Origin: Methylobacterium sp. J-078
GTDB taxonomy: Bacteria > Pseudomonadota > Alphaproteobacteria > Rhizobiales > Beijerinckiaceae
Direction: 5' to 3'
Assembly: GCF_022829285.1 (NCBI RefSeq)
Contig: NZ_JAKSYI010000055.1
Coordinates: forward strand, 186,001 to 250,000
Length of the DNA: 64,000 nucleotides
Shown piece after piece: positions 51,003-59,805 of the stretch. Numbering within the stretch: position 1 is the first letter of the stretch; every line of letters begins with the position of its first letter. The position numbers and the translations under genes were made by a program. Under the pieces are notes generated by a model. It did not search any database and was not told the DNA's origin. It was given only the letters and a program-made list of their open reading frames with translations.

Positions 51003-51911
51003 GTGATCGATCGACTGGAATTCATCCTGGCGCTGGCTCGCGAACGCCATTTCGGACGGGCCGCCCAGGCGTGCAACGTCTCGCAGCAGACCCTCTCGGC
51101 GGGGGTGAAGCAACTCGAGGATCGCCTCGGCGTCCTTCTCGTCCAGCGCGGCTCCCGCTTCCAGGGCTTCACGCCGGAGGGGGAGCGCGTGCTGGAATGG
51201 GCGCGCCGCATCGTCGGTGACGCGCGCGCCATGCGCGAGGAGGTGGCGAGCCTCCGGCGCGGCCTCTCCGGCACCCTGCGGCTCGCGGCGATCCCCACCG
51301 CGACGCCGATCGTCGCTGCCCTGACCACGCCCTTCCGCGCCCGGCATCCAAACGTGCGCTTTTCCGTGCAGTCGACCACCTCGGGCGAGATCGGGCGCCT
51401 CATCGCCGATCTCGAGATCGACGCGGGCATCACCTATCTGGAGAACGAGCCCCTGGGCCGGCTCAGCGCGGTCCCGCTCTACCGGGAGCGCTACCGCCTG
51501 CTGACGGCCATCGACGGCGTCTTCGGGGGCCGGGACGCCGTCACCTGGGACGAGGTGGCGAGCCTGCCGCTCTGCCTGCTCACGCCGGACATGCAGAACC
51601 GGCGCATCATCGACCGGCAACTCCTGAAGGCCGGCACCGAGTCCGCCCCGCTCCTCGAATCGAACTCGATGATCGTACTCCTGACCCATGTCCGCACCGC
51701 CAAATGGGCCAGCATCATGCCGGCGGTCCTGGCCGATACCTTCCGGCTGAACGACCGCATCCGCGCGGTGCCCATCATGGACCCCGACCTGAGCCACTCC
51801 GTCGGTCTCGTGGTGCCGGAGCGCGAACCGATGACGCCCCTCTGCGCGGGGCTCATCGTAGAGGCGCGCAACGCAGCCCCGGGCATCGCGGAGATGATCG
51901 ACGTCCTCTGA
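51003..51911 (+). CDS. LysR-type regulator of the formate dehydrogenase operon
   Basis: This 302-residue LysR protein has a winged helix-turn-helix (ERHFGRAAQACNVSQQTLSAGVKQLEDRLGV as a region around residues 13-43) and a periplasmic-binding-like effector domain. The start is the GTG at 51003, which begins the family sequence IDRLEFILALARERHFG. It is co-oriented with fdsG and lies 166 bases upstream. This position is typical for regulators of Mo-formate dehydrogenase operons in methylotrophs and relatives (FdsR-like). The inducer is unknown; formate or molybdate are guesses. Confidence 0.88.
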   Translation: MIDRLEFILALARERHFGRAAQACNVSQQTLSAGVKQLEDRLGVLLVQRGSRFQGFTPEGERVLEWARRIVGDARAMREEVASLRRGLSGTLRLAAIPTATPIVAALTTPFRARHPNVRFSVQSTTSGEIGRLIADLEIDAGITYLENEPLGRLSAVPLYRERYRLLTAIDGVFGGRDAVTWDEVASLPLCLLTPDMQNRRIIDRQLLKAGTESAPLLESNSMIVLLTHVRTAKWASIMPAVLADTFRLNDRIRAVPIMDPDLSHSVGLVVPEREPMTPLCAGLIVEARNAAPGIAEMIDVL

Positions 51912-51917
51912 AAAGAA

Positions 51918-52005
51918 TTTGAGACAGCCTCAAAAGCCGACGCTGTCGCTCACGTTTTTGCGTCGCAAAATCGTATTTCGACAAAAATCCGTTGTCGGAC
52001 AACGG
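51918..52005. promoter_or_regulatory. three inverted repeats in front of the fds operon
   Basis: Within 90 bases lie TTTGAG-N5-CTCAAA (51918-51934), TTTTGCG-T-CGCAAAA (51956-51970) and CCGTTGTC-G-GACAACGG (51989-52005). The last is a perfect 17-base palindrome and a good candidate operator. The region is locally AT-rich, unlike the surrounding genes. LysR proteins bind pairs of such dyads. Part of the first repeats could also help end the LysR transcript. Confidence 0.55.
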
Positions 52006-52077
52006 AACTGCACGATTGATCATCCCGCACCGAGATTCCACCCTGGAACCAGAACAAGATAAGTCTGGGTAGGAACA

Positions 52078-52551
52078 ATGGTGCCGAACGAGCCCTGGAG
52101 CGAGCCCCGCGCCGCCGGGATCATCGCCGAACACATCCACCTTGAGGGCGCGACCCTGCCGATCCTGCACGCCCTACAGGAGACCTTCGGCTACGTCGAC
52201 GAGGGTGCCGTCCCGCTGATCGCGGATGCGCTCAATCTGTCGCGGGCCGAGGTCCACGGCTGCATCACCTTCTATCATGATTTCCGCCGCGCCCCGGCCG
52301 GCCGCCATCAGGTGAAGCTCTGTCGGGCCGAGGCCTGCCAGGCCATGGGATCGGACGCCCTGCACGCCCAGATCCTCGCGCGCCTCGGAATCGATTGGCA
52401 CGAGACCACGGCGGACGGCCAGGTCACCGTCGAGCCGGTCTACTGCCTCGGCCTCTGCGCCAACGGCCCCGGCGCCCTCATCGACGACGAGCCCCTGGCC
52501 CGGCTCACCGCCGACTCACTGGAATCGGCCTTGGCCGAGGTGAAGTCATGA
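52078..52551 (+). CDS. fdsG: NAD-dependent formate dehydrogenase, gamma subunit (2Fe-2S)
   Basis: FdsG is the NuoE-like [2Fe-2S] subunit of the soluble molybdenum formate dehydrogenase. The 157-residue protein has the four cluster cysteines at 82 and 87 (LCRAEACQAMG) and at 123 and 127 (YCLGLCANGP). The ATG has AGGA close upstream, and its stop overlaps the fdsB start (ATGA). It acts in the cytoplasm with FdsB to move electrons to NAD. Confidence 0.95.
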   Translation: MVPNEPWSEPRAAGIIAEHIHLEGATLPILHALQETFGYVDEGAVPLIADALNLSRAEVHGCITFYHDFRRAPAGRHQVKLCRAEACQAMGSDALHAQILARLGIDWHETTADGQVTVEPVYCLGLCANGPGALIDDEPLARLTADSLESALAEVKS

Positions 52552-54107
52552 GCGTCACCCTCTACGTCCCCCGCGACGCCGTCGCCCTCGGGCTCGGGGC
52601 CAACCGCGTCGCTCGCGCCCTGTTCGCCGGAGCCGAGCGGCGAGGCCTCGACGTCACCATCGTGCGCACGGGTTCGCGCGGGATGCTCTGGCTGGAACCG
52701 ATGATCGAGGTCGGCACGGCCGAAGGCCGCATCGCCTACGGCCCCGTCACCCTCGGCGACGTCGATGGCCTGCTCGATGCCGGTCTGGTTAATGGCGGGG
52801 CGCATGCTCTGCGCCTCGGCGACCCCGAAAAGATCCCCTACCTCGCCCGCCAGCATCGCCTGACCTTCCAGCGCTGCGGCGTCGTCGATCCGGTCTCGGT
52901 GGCGGATTACCGAGCCCACGGCGGCTACAGGGGCCTCGAAGAGGCTCTGAAGCGCGATGCCGCCGGCATCGTTGCGGAAGTGCGCGAGTCGGGCCTGCGC
53001 GGCCGCGGCGGCGCGGGCTTCCCGGCCGGCATCAAGTGGAACACGGTGATGCTGGCGCAGTCGCACCAGAAATACGTGGTCTGCAACGCTGACGAGGGCG
53101 ATTCCGGCACCTTCGCCGATCGCATGATGATGGAGGGCGACCCCTTCAACCTCATCGAGGGCATGACCATTGCGGGAATCGCGACGGGCGCTACGCGCGG
53201 CTACATCTACCTGCGCTCCGAGTATCCCCAGGCCTTCGCGACCCTGAAGGAGGCGATCGCCAACGGCATCAAGGTGGGCGTCCTCGGCGCCGACGTGATG
53301 GGTTCGGGCAAGGCCTTCCACCTCGAGGTCCGCCTCGGGGCGGGTGCCTACATCTGCGGCGAGGAGACCTCGCTGCTGGAGAGCCTGGAGGGCCGTCGCG
53401 GCATCGTGCGCGCCAAGCCGCCGATCCCGGCCCTGAAGGGCTTCCTCGGCCAGCCGACGCTGGTCAACAACGTCATGACCTTCACGGCCGTGCCCTACAT
53501 CCTGGAGCACGGCGCCAAGGCCTATGCCGAGTACGGCATGGGCCGCTCGCTCGGGACGCTCGCGATCCAGCTCGCCGGCAACATCAAGCACGGCGGCCTG
53601 ATCGAGTACGCCTTCGGCATCACCTTACGCGAGATCATCGAGGATTTCGGTGGCGGCACTCAGAGCGGCCGCCCGGTCCGCGCGGTGCAGGTGGGCGGTC
53701 CGCTCGGCGCCTACTTCCCCGACCATCTCCTCGATACGCCGCTGGATTACGAGGCGATGGCGGCAAAGAAGGGCCTCGTCGGCCATGGCGGCATCGTGGT
53801 GTTCGACGACACCGTCGATATGGCCAAGCAGGCCCGTTTCGCCTTCGAATTCTGCGCGGTCGAGTCGTGCGGCAAATGCACGCCCTGCCGCATCGGCGCG
53901 ACGCGCGGCGTCGAGACCATGGACAAGGTCATCGCGGGTATCCGCCCGACCGAGAACCTCGCCGTGGTCGCCGACCTCTGCGACGTGATGACGGACGGCT
54001 CGCTCTGCGCCATGGGCGGCCTCACGCCGATGCCCGTCATGAGCGCGATCACCCACTTTCCCGAGGATTTCCAGCAGCGCGGACCCATGTCCGTCGCCGC
54101 CGAGTAA
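52548..54107 (+). CDS. fdsB: NAD-dependent formate dehydrogenase, beta subunit (FMN, 4Fe-4S)
   Basis: FdsB is the NuoF-like diaphorase subunit that binds FMN and NAD. The 519-residue protein starts with a thioredoxin-like domain that lacks cluster cysteines (about 1-100), which is usual for FdsB. The FMN/NAD domain has GLRGRGGAGFPAG, NADEGDSGTF and GAYICGEETSLLESLEG. The C-terminal [4Fe-4S] site uses Cys441, Cys444 and Cys447 (ESCGKCTPC) and Cys487 (SLCAMGG). It is coupled to fdsG by ATGA and is 13 bases upstream of fdsA. Confidence 0.96.
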   Translation: MSVTLYVPRDAVALGLGANRVARALFAGAERRGLDVTIVRTGSRGMLWLEPMIEVGTAEGRIAYGPVTLGDVDGLLDAGLVNGGAHALRLGDPEKIPYLARQHRLTFQRCGVVDPVSVADYRAHGGYRGLEEALKRDAAGIVAEVRESGLRGRGGAGFPAGIKWNTVMLAQSHQKYVVCNADEGDSGTFADRMMMEGDPFNLIEGMTIAGIATGATRGYIYLRSEYPQAFATLKEAIANGIKVGVLGADVMGSGKAFHLEVRLGAGAYICGEETSLLESLEGRRGIVRAKPPIPALKGFLGQPTLVNNVMTFTAVPYILEHGAKAYAEYGMGRSLGTLAIQLAGNIKHGGLIEYAFGITLREIIEDFGGGTQSGRPVRAVQVGGPLGAYFPDHLLDTPLDYEAMAAKKGLVGHGGIVVFDDTVDMAKQARFAFEFCAVESCGKCTPCRIGATRGVETMDKVIAGIRPTENLAVVADLCDVMTDGSLCAMGGLTPMPVMSAITHFPEDFQQRGPMSVAAE

Positions 54108-54120
54108 GGAGGCGCGATCC

Positions 54121-56982
54121 ATGGCCCTCATCAAAGAGATCGATTACGGCACCCCGATCCGGGTGAACGAGCAGACCGTGACGCTCACCATCGACGGCAT
54201 GAGCGTCACCGTCCCGGCCGGCACCTCGGTCATGGCCGCCGCCATGCACGCGGGCACCGCGATCCCCAAGCTCTGCGCCACCGATTCGCTGGAAGCCTTC
54301 GGCTCCTGCCGCCTCTGCCTCGTGGAGATCGAGGGCCGGCGCGGCACGCCCGCCTCCTGCACCACGCCCGCCGAGAACGGCATGGTGGTCTCGACCCAGA
54401 CGGACAAGCTCGCCAAGCTCCGCAAGGGCGTGATGGAGCTCTACATCTCCGATCACCCCCTCGACTGTTTGACCTGCGCGGCCAACGGCGACTGCGAATT
54501 GCAGGACATGGCCGGCGCCGTGGGCTTGCGCGACGTGCGCTACGGCTATGACGGGGCCAACCACGTCAAGCCGACCTCCGAACAGTACCTGCCCAAGGAC
54601 ACCTCGAATCCGTACTTCACCTACGATCCCTCGAAGTGCATCGTCTGCAACCGCTGCGTGCGCGCCTGCGAGGAGACGCAGGGGACCTTCGCGCTGACGA
54701 TTTCGGGGCGCGGCTTCGACAGCCGCGTGGCCGCCGGGCCGACAGACTTCATGAACTCGGAATGCGTCTCCTGCGGTGCCTGCGTGCAGGCCTGCCCGAC
54801 CGCGACGCTCCAGGAAAAGTCGATCATCGAGCACGGCCAGCCGGACCATTCCGAGATCACCACCTGCGCCTATTGCGGCGTCGGCTGCTCGTTCAAGGCC
54901 GAGATGCAGGGCACCCGCATCGTCCGCATGGTCCCTTACAAGGGCGGCAAGGCGAACGAGGGCCATTCCTGCGTGAAGGGCCGCTTCGCCTACGGCTACG
55001 CCACCCACAAGGACCGCATCACCAAGCCGATGATCCGCGACAAGATCACGGACCCCTGGCAGGAAGTTTCGTGGGAGGTCGCGATCGACCGCGCCGCCTC
55101 CGAGTTCAAGCGCATTCAGGCGAAGTACGGCAAGGATTCGGTCGGCGGCATCACCTCGTCCCGCTGCACCAACGAGGAGGCCTACCTCGTCCAGAAGCTG
55201 GTGCGGGCGGCCTTCGGCAACAACAACGTCGACACCTGCGCCCGCGTCTGCCATTCGCCCACCGGCTACGGCCTGATGTCGACGCTCGGCACTTCGGCCG
55301 GCACGCAGGACTTCGCCTCCGTGGCGCATTCCGACGTGATCCTGGTGATCGGCGCCAACCCTACCGACGGCCACCCGGTCTTCGCCTCGCGCATGAAGAA
55401 ACGCCTGCGCGAGGGCGCCAAGCTCATCGTCGCCGATCCGCGGAAGATCGACCTCGTCAAGTCGCCCCACATCAAGGCCGACCACCACCTGCCTCTGAAG
55501 CCCGGCTCGAACGTCGCCTTCATCAATTCGATGGCGCACGTCATCGTTACCGAAGGCCTCGTCGACGAGGCGTACGTGCGCGAGCGCTGCGACCTCGGCG
55601 ACTTCGAGGCATGGGCCCGCTTCGTGGCCGACGAGCGCCACTCGCCGGAAGCGCAGGCGACCTATACGGGCATCGATCCGGCCGAGCTTCGCGCCGCCGC
55701 GCGTCTTTACGCCAAGGGGGGCGCCGCCGGCATCTATTACGGTCTCGGCGTCACCGAGCACAGCCAGGGCTCGACCATGGTCATGGGCATGGCCAACATC
55801 GCCATGGCCACCGGCAACATCGGCATGCTGGGCGCCGGCGTGAACCCGCTGCGCGGCCAGAACAACGTTCAGGGCTCCTGCGACATGGGCTCGTTCCCGC
55901 ACGAGCTGCCGGGCTACCGCCACGTCTCGGACGATGCCACCCGCGAGACCTTCGAATCGCTCTGGGGCGTCTCCCTCGACCAGCATCCGGGCCTGCGCAT
56001 CACCAACATGCTGGATGAAGCCGTCGATGGCGCCTTCAAGGGCATGTACATCCAGGGTGAGGACATCGCGCAGTCCGATCCGGACACGCACCACGTCACC
56101 GCCGGCCTGATGGCGATGGAGTGCATCGTCATCCAGGACATCTTCCTCAACGAGACGGCGAAGTACGCCCACGTCTTCCTGCCGGGCGCATCGTTCCTGG
56201 AGAAGGACGGCACCTTCACCAACGCCGAGCGCCGCATCTCCCGCGTGCGCAAGGTGATGCCACCGCTCTCCGGCGTCGGCGACTGGGAGGGCACGATGCT
56301 GCTCTCGAACGCACTCGGCTACCCCATGAACTACAGCCACCCGAGCGAGATCATGGACGAGATTGCGTCCCTGACCCCGAGCTTCGCGGGGGTCAGCTTC
56401 GCCAAGCTCGACGAGCTCGGATCGATCCAGTGGCCGTGCAACGACGCGGCCCCGCGCGGCACCCCGATGATGCACGTGGACCGCTTCGTGCGGGGCCTCG
56501 GCAAGTTCATGATCACCGAGTACGTGCCCACCGAGGAGCGCACGGGTCCGCGCTTCCCGCTCATCCTCACCACCGGCCGCATCCTGTCGCAGTACAATGT
56601 CGGCGCGCAGACCCGCCGCACCGAGAACTCGCGCTGGCACGAGGAGGACGTGCTGGAGATCCACCCCTTCGACGCCGAGGTGCGCGGCATCGTGGACGGC
56701 GATCTCGTCGCCCTTGAGAGCCGCTCGGGCGACATCGCCCTGAAGGCCATCGTGTCCGAGCGCATGCAGCCCGGCGTGGTGTATACGACCTTCCACCACG
56801 CCAAGACCGGCGCCAACGTGATCACCACCGACTACTCGGACTGGGCCACCAACTGCCCCGAGTACAAGGTCACGGCGGTGCAGGTCCGGCGGACGAACCG
56901 CCCCTCCGACTGGCAGGCGCGCTTCTTCGAGGAAGATTTCTCGCTGACCCGGATTGCGACCCAGCTGAATGCGGCCGAGTGA
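54121..56982 (+). CDS. fdsA: NAD-dependent formate dehydrogenase, alpha (catalytic) subunit
   Basis: FdsA oxidises formate to CO2 at a bis-MGD molybdenum centre. The 953-residue protein begins with a [2Fe-2S] domain (Cys52, 63, 66, 80) and a His-Cys3 site (His112, Cys116, 119, 125). Two [4Fe-4S] clusters follow (Cys173-183 and Cys215-225), then the molybdopterin domain with CAYCGVGC. The likely metal ligand is Cys377 in CARVCHSPT, followed by the catalytic His378, so this is a cysteine and not a selenocysteine enzyme. GGAGGCG precedes the ATG. The set of clusters matches the soluble Fds type (FDH2 of Methylorubrum). Confidence 0.97.
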   Translation: MALIKEIDYGTPIRVNEQTVTLTIDGMSVTVPAGTSVMAAAMHAGTAIPKLCATDSLEAFGSCRLCLVEIEGRRGTPASCTTPAENGMVVSTQTDKLAKLRKGVMELYISDHPLDCLTCAANGDCELQDMAGAVGLRDVRYGYDGANHVKPTSEQYLPKDTSNPYFTYDPSKCIVCNRCVRACEETQGTFALTISGRGFDSRVAAGPTDFMNSECVSCGACVQACPTATLQEKSIIEHGQPDHSEITTCAYCGVGCSFKAEMQGTRIVRMVPYKGGKANEGHSCVKGRFAYGYATHKDRITKPMIRDKITDPWQEVSWEVAIDRAASEFKRIQAKYGKDSVGGITSSRCTNEEAYLVQKLVRAAFGNNNVDTCARVCHSPTGYGLMSTLGTSAGTQDFASVAHSDVILVIGANPTDGHPVFASRMKKRLREGAKLIVADPRKIDLVKSPHIKADHHLPLKPGSNVAFINSMAHVIVTEGLVDEAYVRERCDLGDFEAWARFVADERHSPEAQATYTGIDPAELRAAARLYAKGGAAGIYYGLGVTEHSQGSTMVMGMANIAMATGNIGMLGAGVNPLRGQNNVQGSCDMGSFPHELPGYRHVSDDATRETFESLWGVSLDQHPGLRITNMLDEAVDGAFKGMYIQGEDIAQSDPDTHHVTAGLMAMECIVIQDIFLNETAKYAHVFLPGASFLEKDGTFTNAERRISRVRKVMPPLSGVGDWEGTMLLSNALGYPMNYSHPSEIMDEIASLTPSFAGVSFAKLDELGSIQWPCNDAAPRGTPMMHVDRFVRGLGKFMITEYVPTEERTGPRFPLILTTGRILSQYNVGAQTRRTENSRWHEEDVLEIHPFDAEVRGIVDGDLVALESRSGDIALKAIVSERMQPGVVYTTFHHAKTGANVITTDYSDWATNCPEYKVTAVQVRRTNRPSDWQARFFEEDFSLTRIATQLNAAE

Positions 56983-57838
56983 CCAGGACAATCTGACGAC
57001 GAACGACGGGGACGCGGCGGTCGAGACCGCCCGGCGCGTGCCCACCCTTGTCGTCGCCTACGACGACGCGGAGCCCCGTACCGGTACCCGGCCCCTCGCG
57101 GTCGAGATGCCGGTCAACCTCGTCTACGGCACCGTGCCTTACGCCGTGATGATGACGACGCCGGCCGACCTCGTGGACTTCGCCTACGGGTTCAGCCTCA
57201 CCGAGGGCATCATCGCGGCGGCCGACGAGATCCGCTCGGTCCAGGTCGAGACGGACGCGGCGGAGGGCGGCATGCGCCTCCTCGTCGACCTCGTGCCGGG
57301 GCGTCTGCGCGAGCACCTGGCCCGCAAGCGCGCCATGACGGGTCGCACCGGCTGCGGCGTCTGCGGGATCGACGACCTCGCGTCCCTGCCCAAGGCCGAG
57401 GCACCGCTGCACGGGGCGCGGCGGGTCGGCATTGCGGCGATCCAGCGGGCACTCCTCGCCATGGGGGACGCGCAGGTGCTCAACGCGGAGACGCGGGCGG
57501 TGCACGCTGCGGCCTGGGCCGATCTCGACGGCACACTCGTCGCGCTCCGCGAGGATGTCGGGCGCCACAACGGCCTCGACAAGCTGATCGGCGCCCTGAT
57601 TCGGCGCGGCACCGACCCGGCGGGCGGCTTCGTCGTCATCACCAGCCGGTGCTCGTTCGAGATGGTCGAGAAGGCCGCGAGCCTCGGCGCCACGGTGCTG
57701 GTGGCGATCTCGGCCCCGACCTCGCTCGCCATCGATCGGGCGCGCCTGCACGGCATGACGCTCTGCGCCATCGCCCGCTCCGACACCCTGACGGTCTTCA
57801 CCGGCCGCGAACGCCTCGACCTTCCCGCGCAAACCTGA
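56969..57838 (+). CDS. fdhD: formate dehydrogenase sulfurtransferase FdhD
   Basis: FdhD transfers sulfur from a cysteine desulfurase to the bis-MGD cofactor, needed for active formate dehydrogenase. The 289-residue protein has the active-site loop TGCGVCG (Cys129, Cys132), the conserved EMPVNLVYG, FAYGFSLTEGII and LREDVGRHNGLDKLIG. The ATG lies 14 bases inside the end of fdsA, so translation is linked. The order fdsGBA-fdhD-fdsD is the usual one. Confidence 0.95.
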   Translation: MRPSDQDNLTTNDGDAAVETARRVPTLVVAYDDAEPRTGTRPLAVEMPVNLVYGTVPYAVMMTTPADLVDFAYGFSLTEGIIAAADEIRSVQVETDAAEGGMRLLVDLVPGRLREHLARKRAMTGRTGCGVCGIDDLASLPKAEAPLHGARRVGIAAIQRALLAMGDAQVLNAETRAVHAAAWADLDGTLVALREDVGRHNGLDKLIGALIRRGTDPAGGFVVITSRCSFEMVEKAASLGATVLVAISAPTSLAIDRARLHGMTLCAIARSDTLTVFTGRERLDLPAQT

Positions 57839-57880
57839 CCCCGCGCGAGCCCCGCCCCAGCGACAGAGTGATCCGAGCCC

Positions 57881-58171
57881 ATGAGCGCCCTGACGTCCGA
57901 CCAGAAGCTGGCCCGCATGGCCAATCAGATCGCCACCTTCTTCCGCTCTTATCCGGAGGAGGAAGCTGTGGCCGGCATCCACAAGCACATCGTGGCGTTC
58001 TGGACGCCGAAGATGCGCGCCGCCCTGGAAGCCTACGGCCCGAACCCGGAGAGCGGCCTCGACCCCCTCGCGCTCCGGGCCCTTCAGGATACGCCGCAGG
58101 CCGACAGCCCCGTCCGTGCCGGCACCCGGGACCCGCATCTGCAGGGCGCCGGCGCCAGCGACGCCGGCTGA
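57881..58171 (+). CDS. fdsD: NAD-dependent formate dehydrogenase, delta subunit
   Basis: This 96-residue protein is of the FdsD type: LARMANQIATFFRSYP and GIHKHIVAFWTPKMRAALE are its conserved stretches. The delta subunit is small and lacks cofactors; in related bacteria it is needed for the maturation or stability of the FdsABG complex. It is the last gene of the operon, 42 bases after fdhD, and is followed by a strong hairpin. Confidence 0.93.
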   Translation: MSALTSDQKLARMANQIATFFRSYPEEEAVAGIHKHIVAFWTPKMRAALEAYGPNPESGLDPLALRALQDTPQADSPVRAGTRDPHLQGAGASDAG

Positions 58172-58197
58172 GCCGTCGGCTCGGACCTTGAAACGAC

Positions 58198-58230
58198 GAA
58201 GGCCCGCGCGGGTGGTTCGCGCGGGCCTTC
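58198..58230. terminator. hairpin between fdsD and the 58253 gene
   Basis: A 13-base perfect stem (GAAGGCCCGCGCG / CGCGCGGGCCTTC) has a seven-base loop. It lies between the convergent fdsD (+) and the proline-rich protein (-). The T-tract is poor on both strands, so it may be a moderate terminator for both genes. Confidence 0.7.
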
Positions 58231-58252
58231 GGTCCATTCGAGCGCCGGGCGC

Positions 58253-59182
58253 TCAGTCCTTGTCGGCGTCCTTCGCGGTCGTGCCCGGCACGATCGTGGC
58301 GCCGCCGATTACCCGGACGGGACGCTTGGCGTCCGCCGGCACGTCCTTCCAGTTCTGGGCCGCCTTGTCCGGCGGTGGCTGTACGGCGGCCGGCGTCGTG
58401 CTCGTGGCGGACGTGGCCGGCGTCATCGCCTGGGGCGGCGCGATCGCGGCGCTAGCCGCCCCGGCCTTGGCTTCGGGCGGCGCGGCCACGGCCGGCACAT
58501 CGGAGAGCTTCGGAGCCTCCGGCGTCGCGGCTGGGGACGCCGTCTTCGGCGGCGGGTTCAGACGCACCACCTTGCGGGGCGTCTCGGCTTTCGGGCGTGC
58601 CTCCGGCGCCCGGGCGTCCGGGTTGAGGCCCATCGGGTTCCGGTCGGCCGGCTCGACCCGGGGGGACGTCGTGGCACGCGGCCCGGGATCGGGTCGCGCG
58701 GCGAGATCGGACCGTCCGGCCAAGTCGGCGGGCGCGCGGCGTGGTTGAGTCTGCGGGAACGGGATGTCGGCGGGCGGAACGATGCGCTCGGCCTCGCGAA
58801 TCGGCCGGCGCGGCGCCTCGTCCTCCTCGGTCCAGCCGTAACCGGGCGCGCGGCGCACGATTCGGGCAGGCATCTCGGGGGGCGGTGCGGTGAGGCGCTG
58901 GCGCCCGAGGACCCGGCCGTCGCGGGCATCCACGAACAGCCGCACCCGCTCGCCGTAGGGATTCGAAGCTTCGACGATGTAGGCCTGCCCGTCGAAGCGG
59001 GGGCGCGTCACCTCGGTGAAACCGCGCTCATTCAGGCGCCAGACGACGGCGCGCGGCGGCATGAACAGGTCCGGCTCGTGGGCGTATTGCGCCCGCGCCG
59101 TGCCGGAACCCAGAGCCGTCAGGCAGAGAAGGAGCGCCAGGGAGCCTGCCGATGTGGCACGGCGTGACGGGAATGCGCGCAT
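58253..59182 (-). CDS. exported proline-rich protein with a PepSY-like N-terminal domain
   Basis: This is a 309-residue protein with a signal peptide (about 1-31, ending TARA-Q). A short folded region (about 43-97: VVWRLNERGFTEVTRP, then VRLFVDARDGRVLGRQRL) resembles a PepSY-like fold. The long rest is Ala/Pro/Arg-rich and probably disordered. The ATG at 59182 has AGGA five bases upstream; the next upstream ATG, at 59206, also fits. I do not recognise a named family. It runs towards fdsD, and the 620-base gap behind it leads to gltB. Confidence 0.7.
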   Translation of the reverse strand: MRAFPSRRATSAGSLALLLCLTALGSGTARAQYAHEPDLFMPPRAVVWRLNERGFTEVTRPRFDGQAYIVEASNPYGERVRLFVDARDGRVLGRQRLTAPPPEMPARIVRRAPGYGWTEEDEAPRRPIREAERIVPPADIPFPQTQPRRAPADLAGRSDLAARPDPGPRATTSPRVEPADRNPMGLNPDARAPEARPKAETPRKVVRLNPPPKTASPAATPEAPKLSDVPAVAAPPEAKAGAASAAIAPPQAMTPATSATSTTPAAVQPPPDKAAQNWKDVPADAKRPVRVIGGATIVPGTTAKDADKD

Positions 59183-59805
59183 CAGCGTCCTGCGACACAG
59201 AGCCATGGATGACGGTTTCCGAAAGTGGGCTCGGTCCGGGGGCCAGCTGTTGGCGCGGGTCCCCCGGTGACGATCCGCCGGGTCTCTCCGACCCCGCATG
59301 CCGCTTGTGCTCGGCGAGGCTTGATAGACCGTGGGAATGGGGCGAGATTGCGGGCCGGGCGTGGCGGAATCGGCGTCTGTTCCACCGTAAGATGTCCGGG
59401 CCGCGAAGGGGCTGCGTCAACATCGCGTTCGTCCCGAGCGGCAATGCGCCGGAAAACCGCGATGTGCGTCTCGGCACGCCCTTGCTGGAGCGTTTAAAAT
59501 CTGTCACTTTCCCTCGGTAGGACAGCAAGGCTGTCCCATTTCCGGCAGCACGCCTGCGCGGATGGCTGTGAGGATCTCGCTCAGGTGACGTTGCCGGCGA
59601 CCAAACGAGATTCGAAGCCGGTTGCCGTGACGGCGATCCGGGCCCGCACGGCTTGAGACCAAGCCGGCGTCGAGCCCGCAAGGAGCGGGCGCTTCTGACC
59701 GAAGAACCCGCTTAGAGCCGACGCTGTCGAGAGACGCGAAACCCGGAGGCCCCTTGGCCCCTGGGCATGAAACATGCTCGCATGCGGGCAGGTCGGAGGC
59801 GAAGG
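59183..59805. other. long gap upstream of gltB
   Basis: I see no convincing gene in these roughly 620 bases. They contain GGACAGC-AAG-GCTGTCC (59520-59536), directly after the local AT-rich stretch TTTAAAATCTG, and GCCCGC-N5-GCGGGC (59675-59691). These could be operator or leader hairpins for gltB. A GGAGG six bases before ATG 59806 is the gltB ribosome-binding site. Confidence 0.45.

Noticed and set aside
55237..55251. Possible selenocysteine at the FdsA metal site
   Set aside because: Both candidate codons are TGC (Cys373 and Cys377); no in-frame TGA occurs here.
59352..59375. Stretch GGGCGTGGCGGAATCGGCG looks like the 5' end of a leucine tRNA
   Set aside because: No D-loop, anticodon stem or T-loop with the GTTCGA pattern follows at the right distance, so it is not a tRNA gene.
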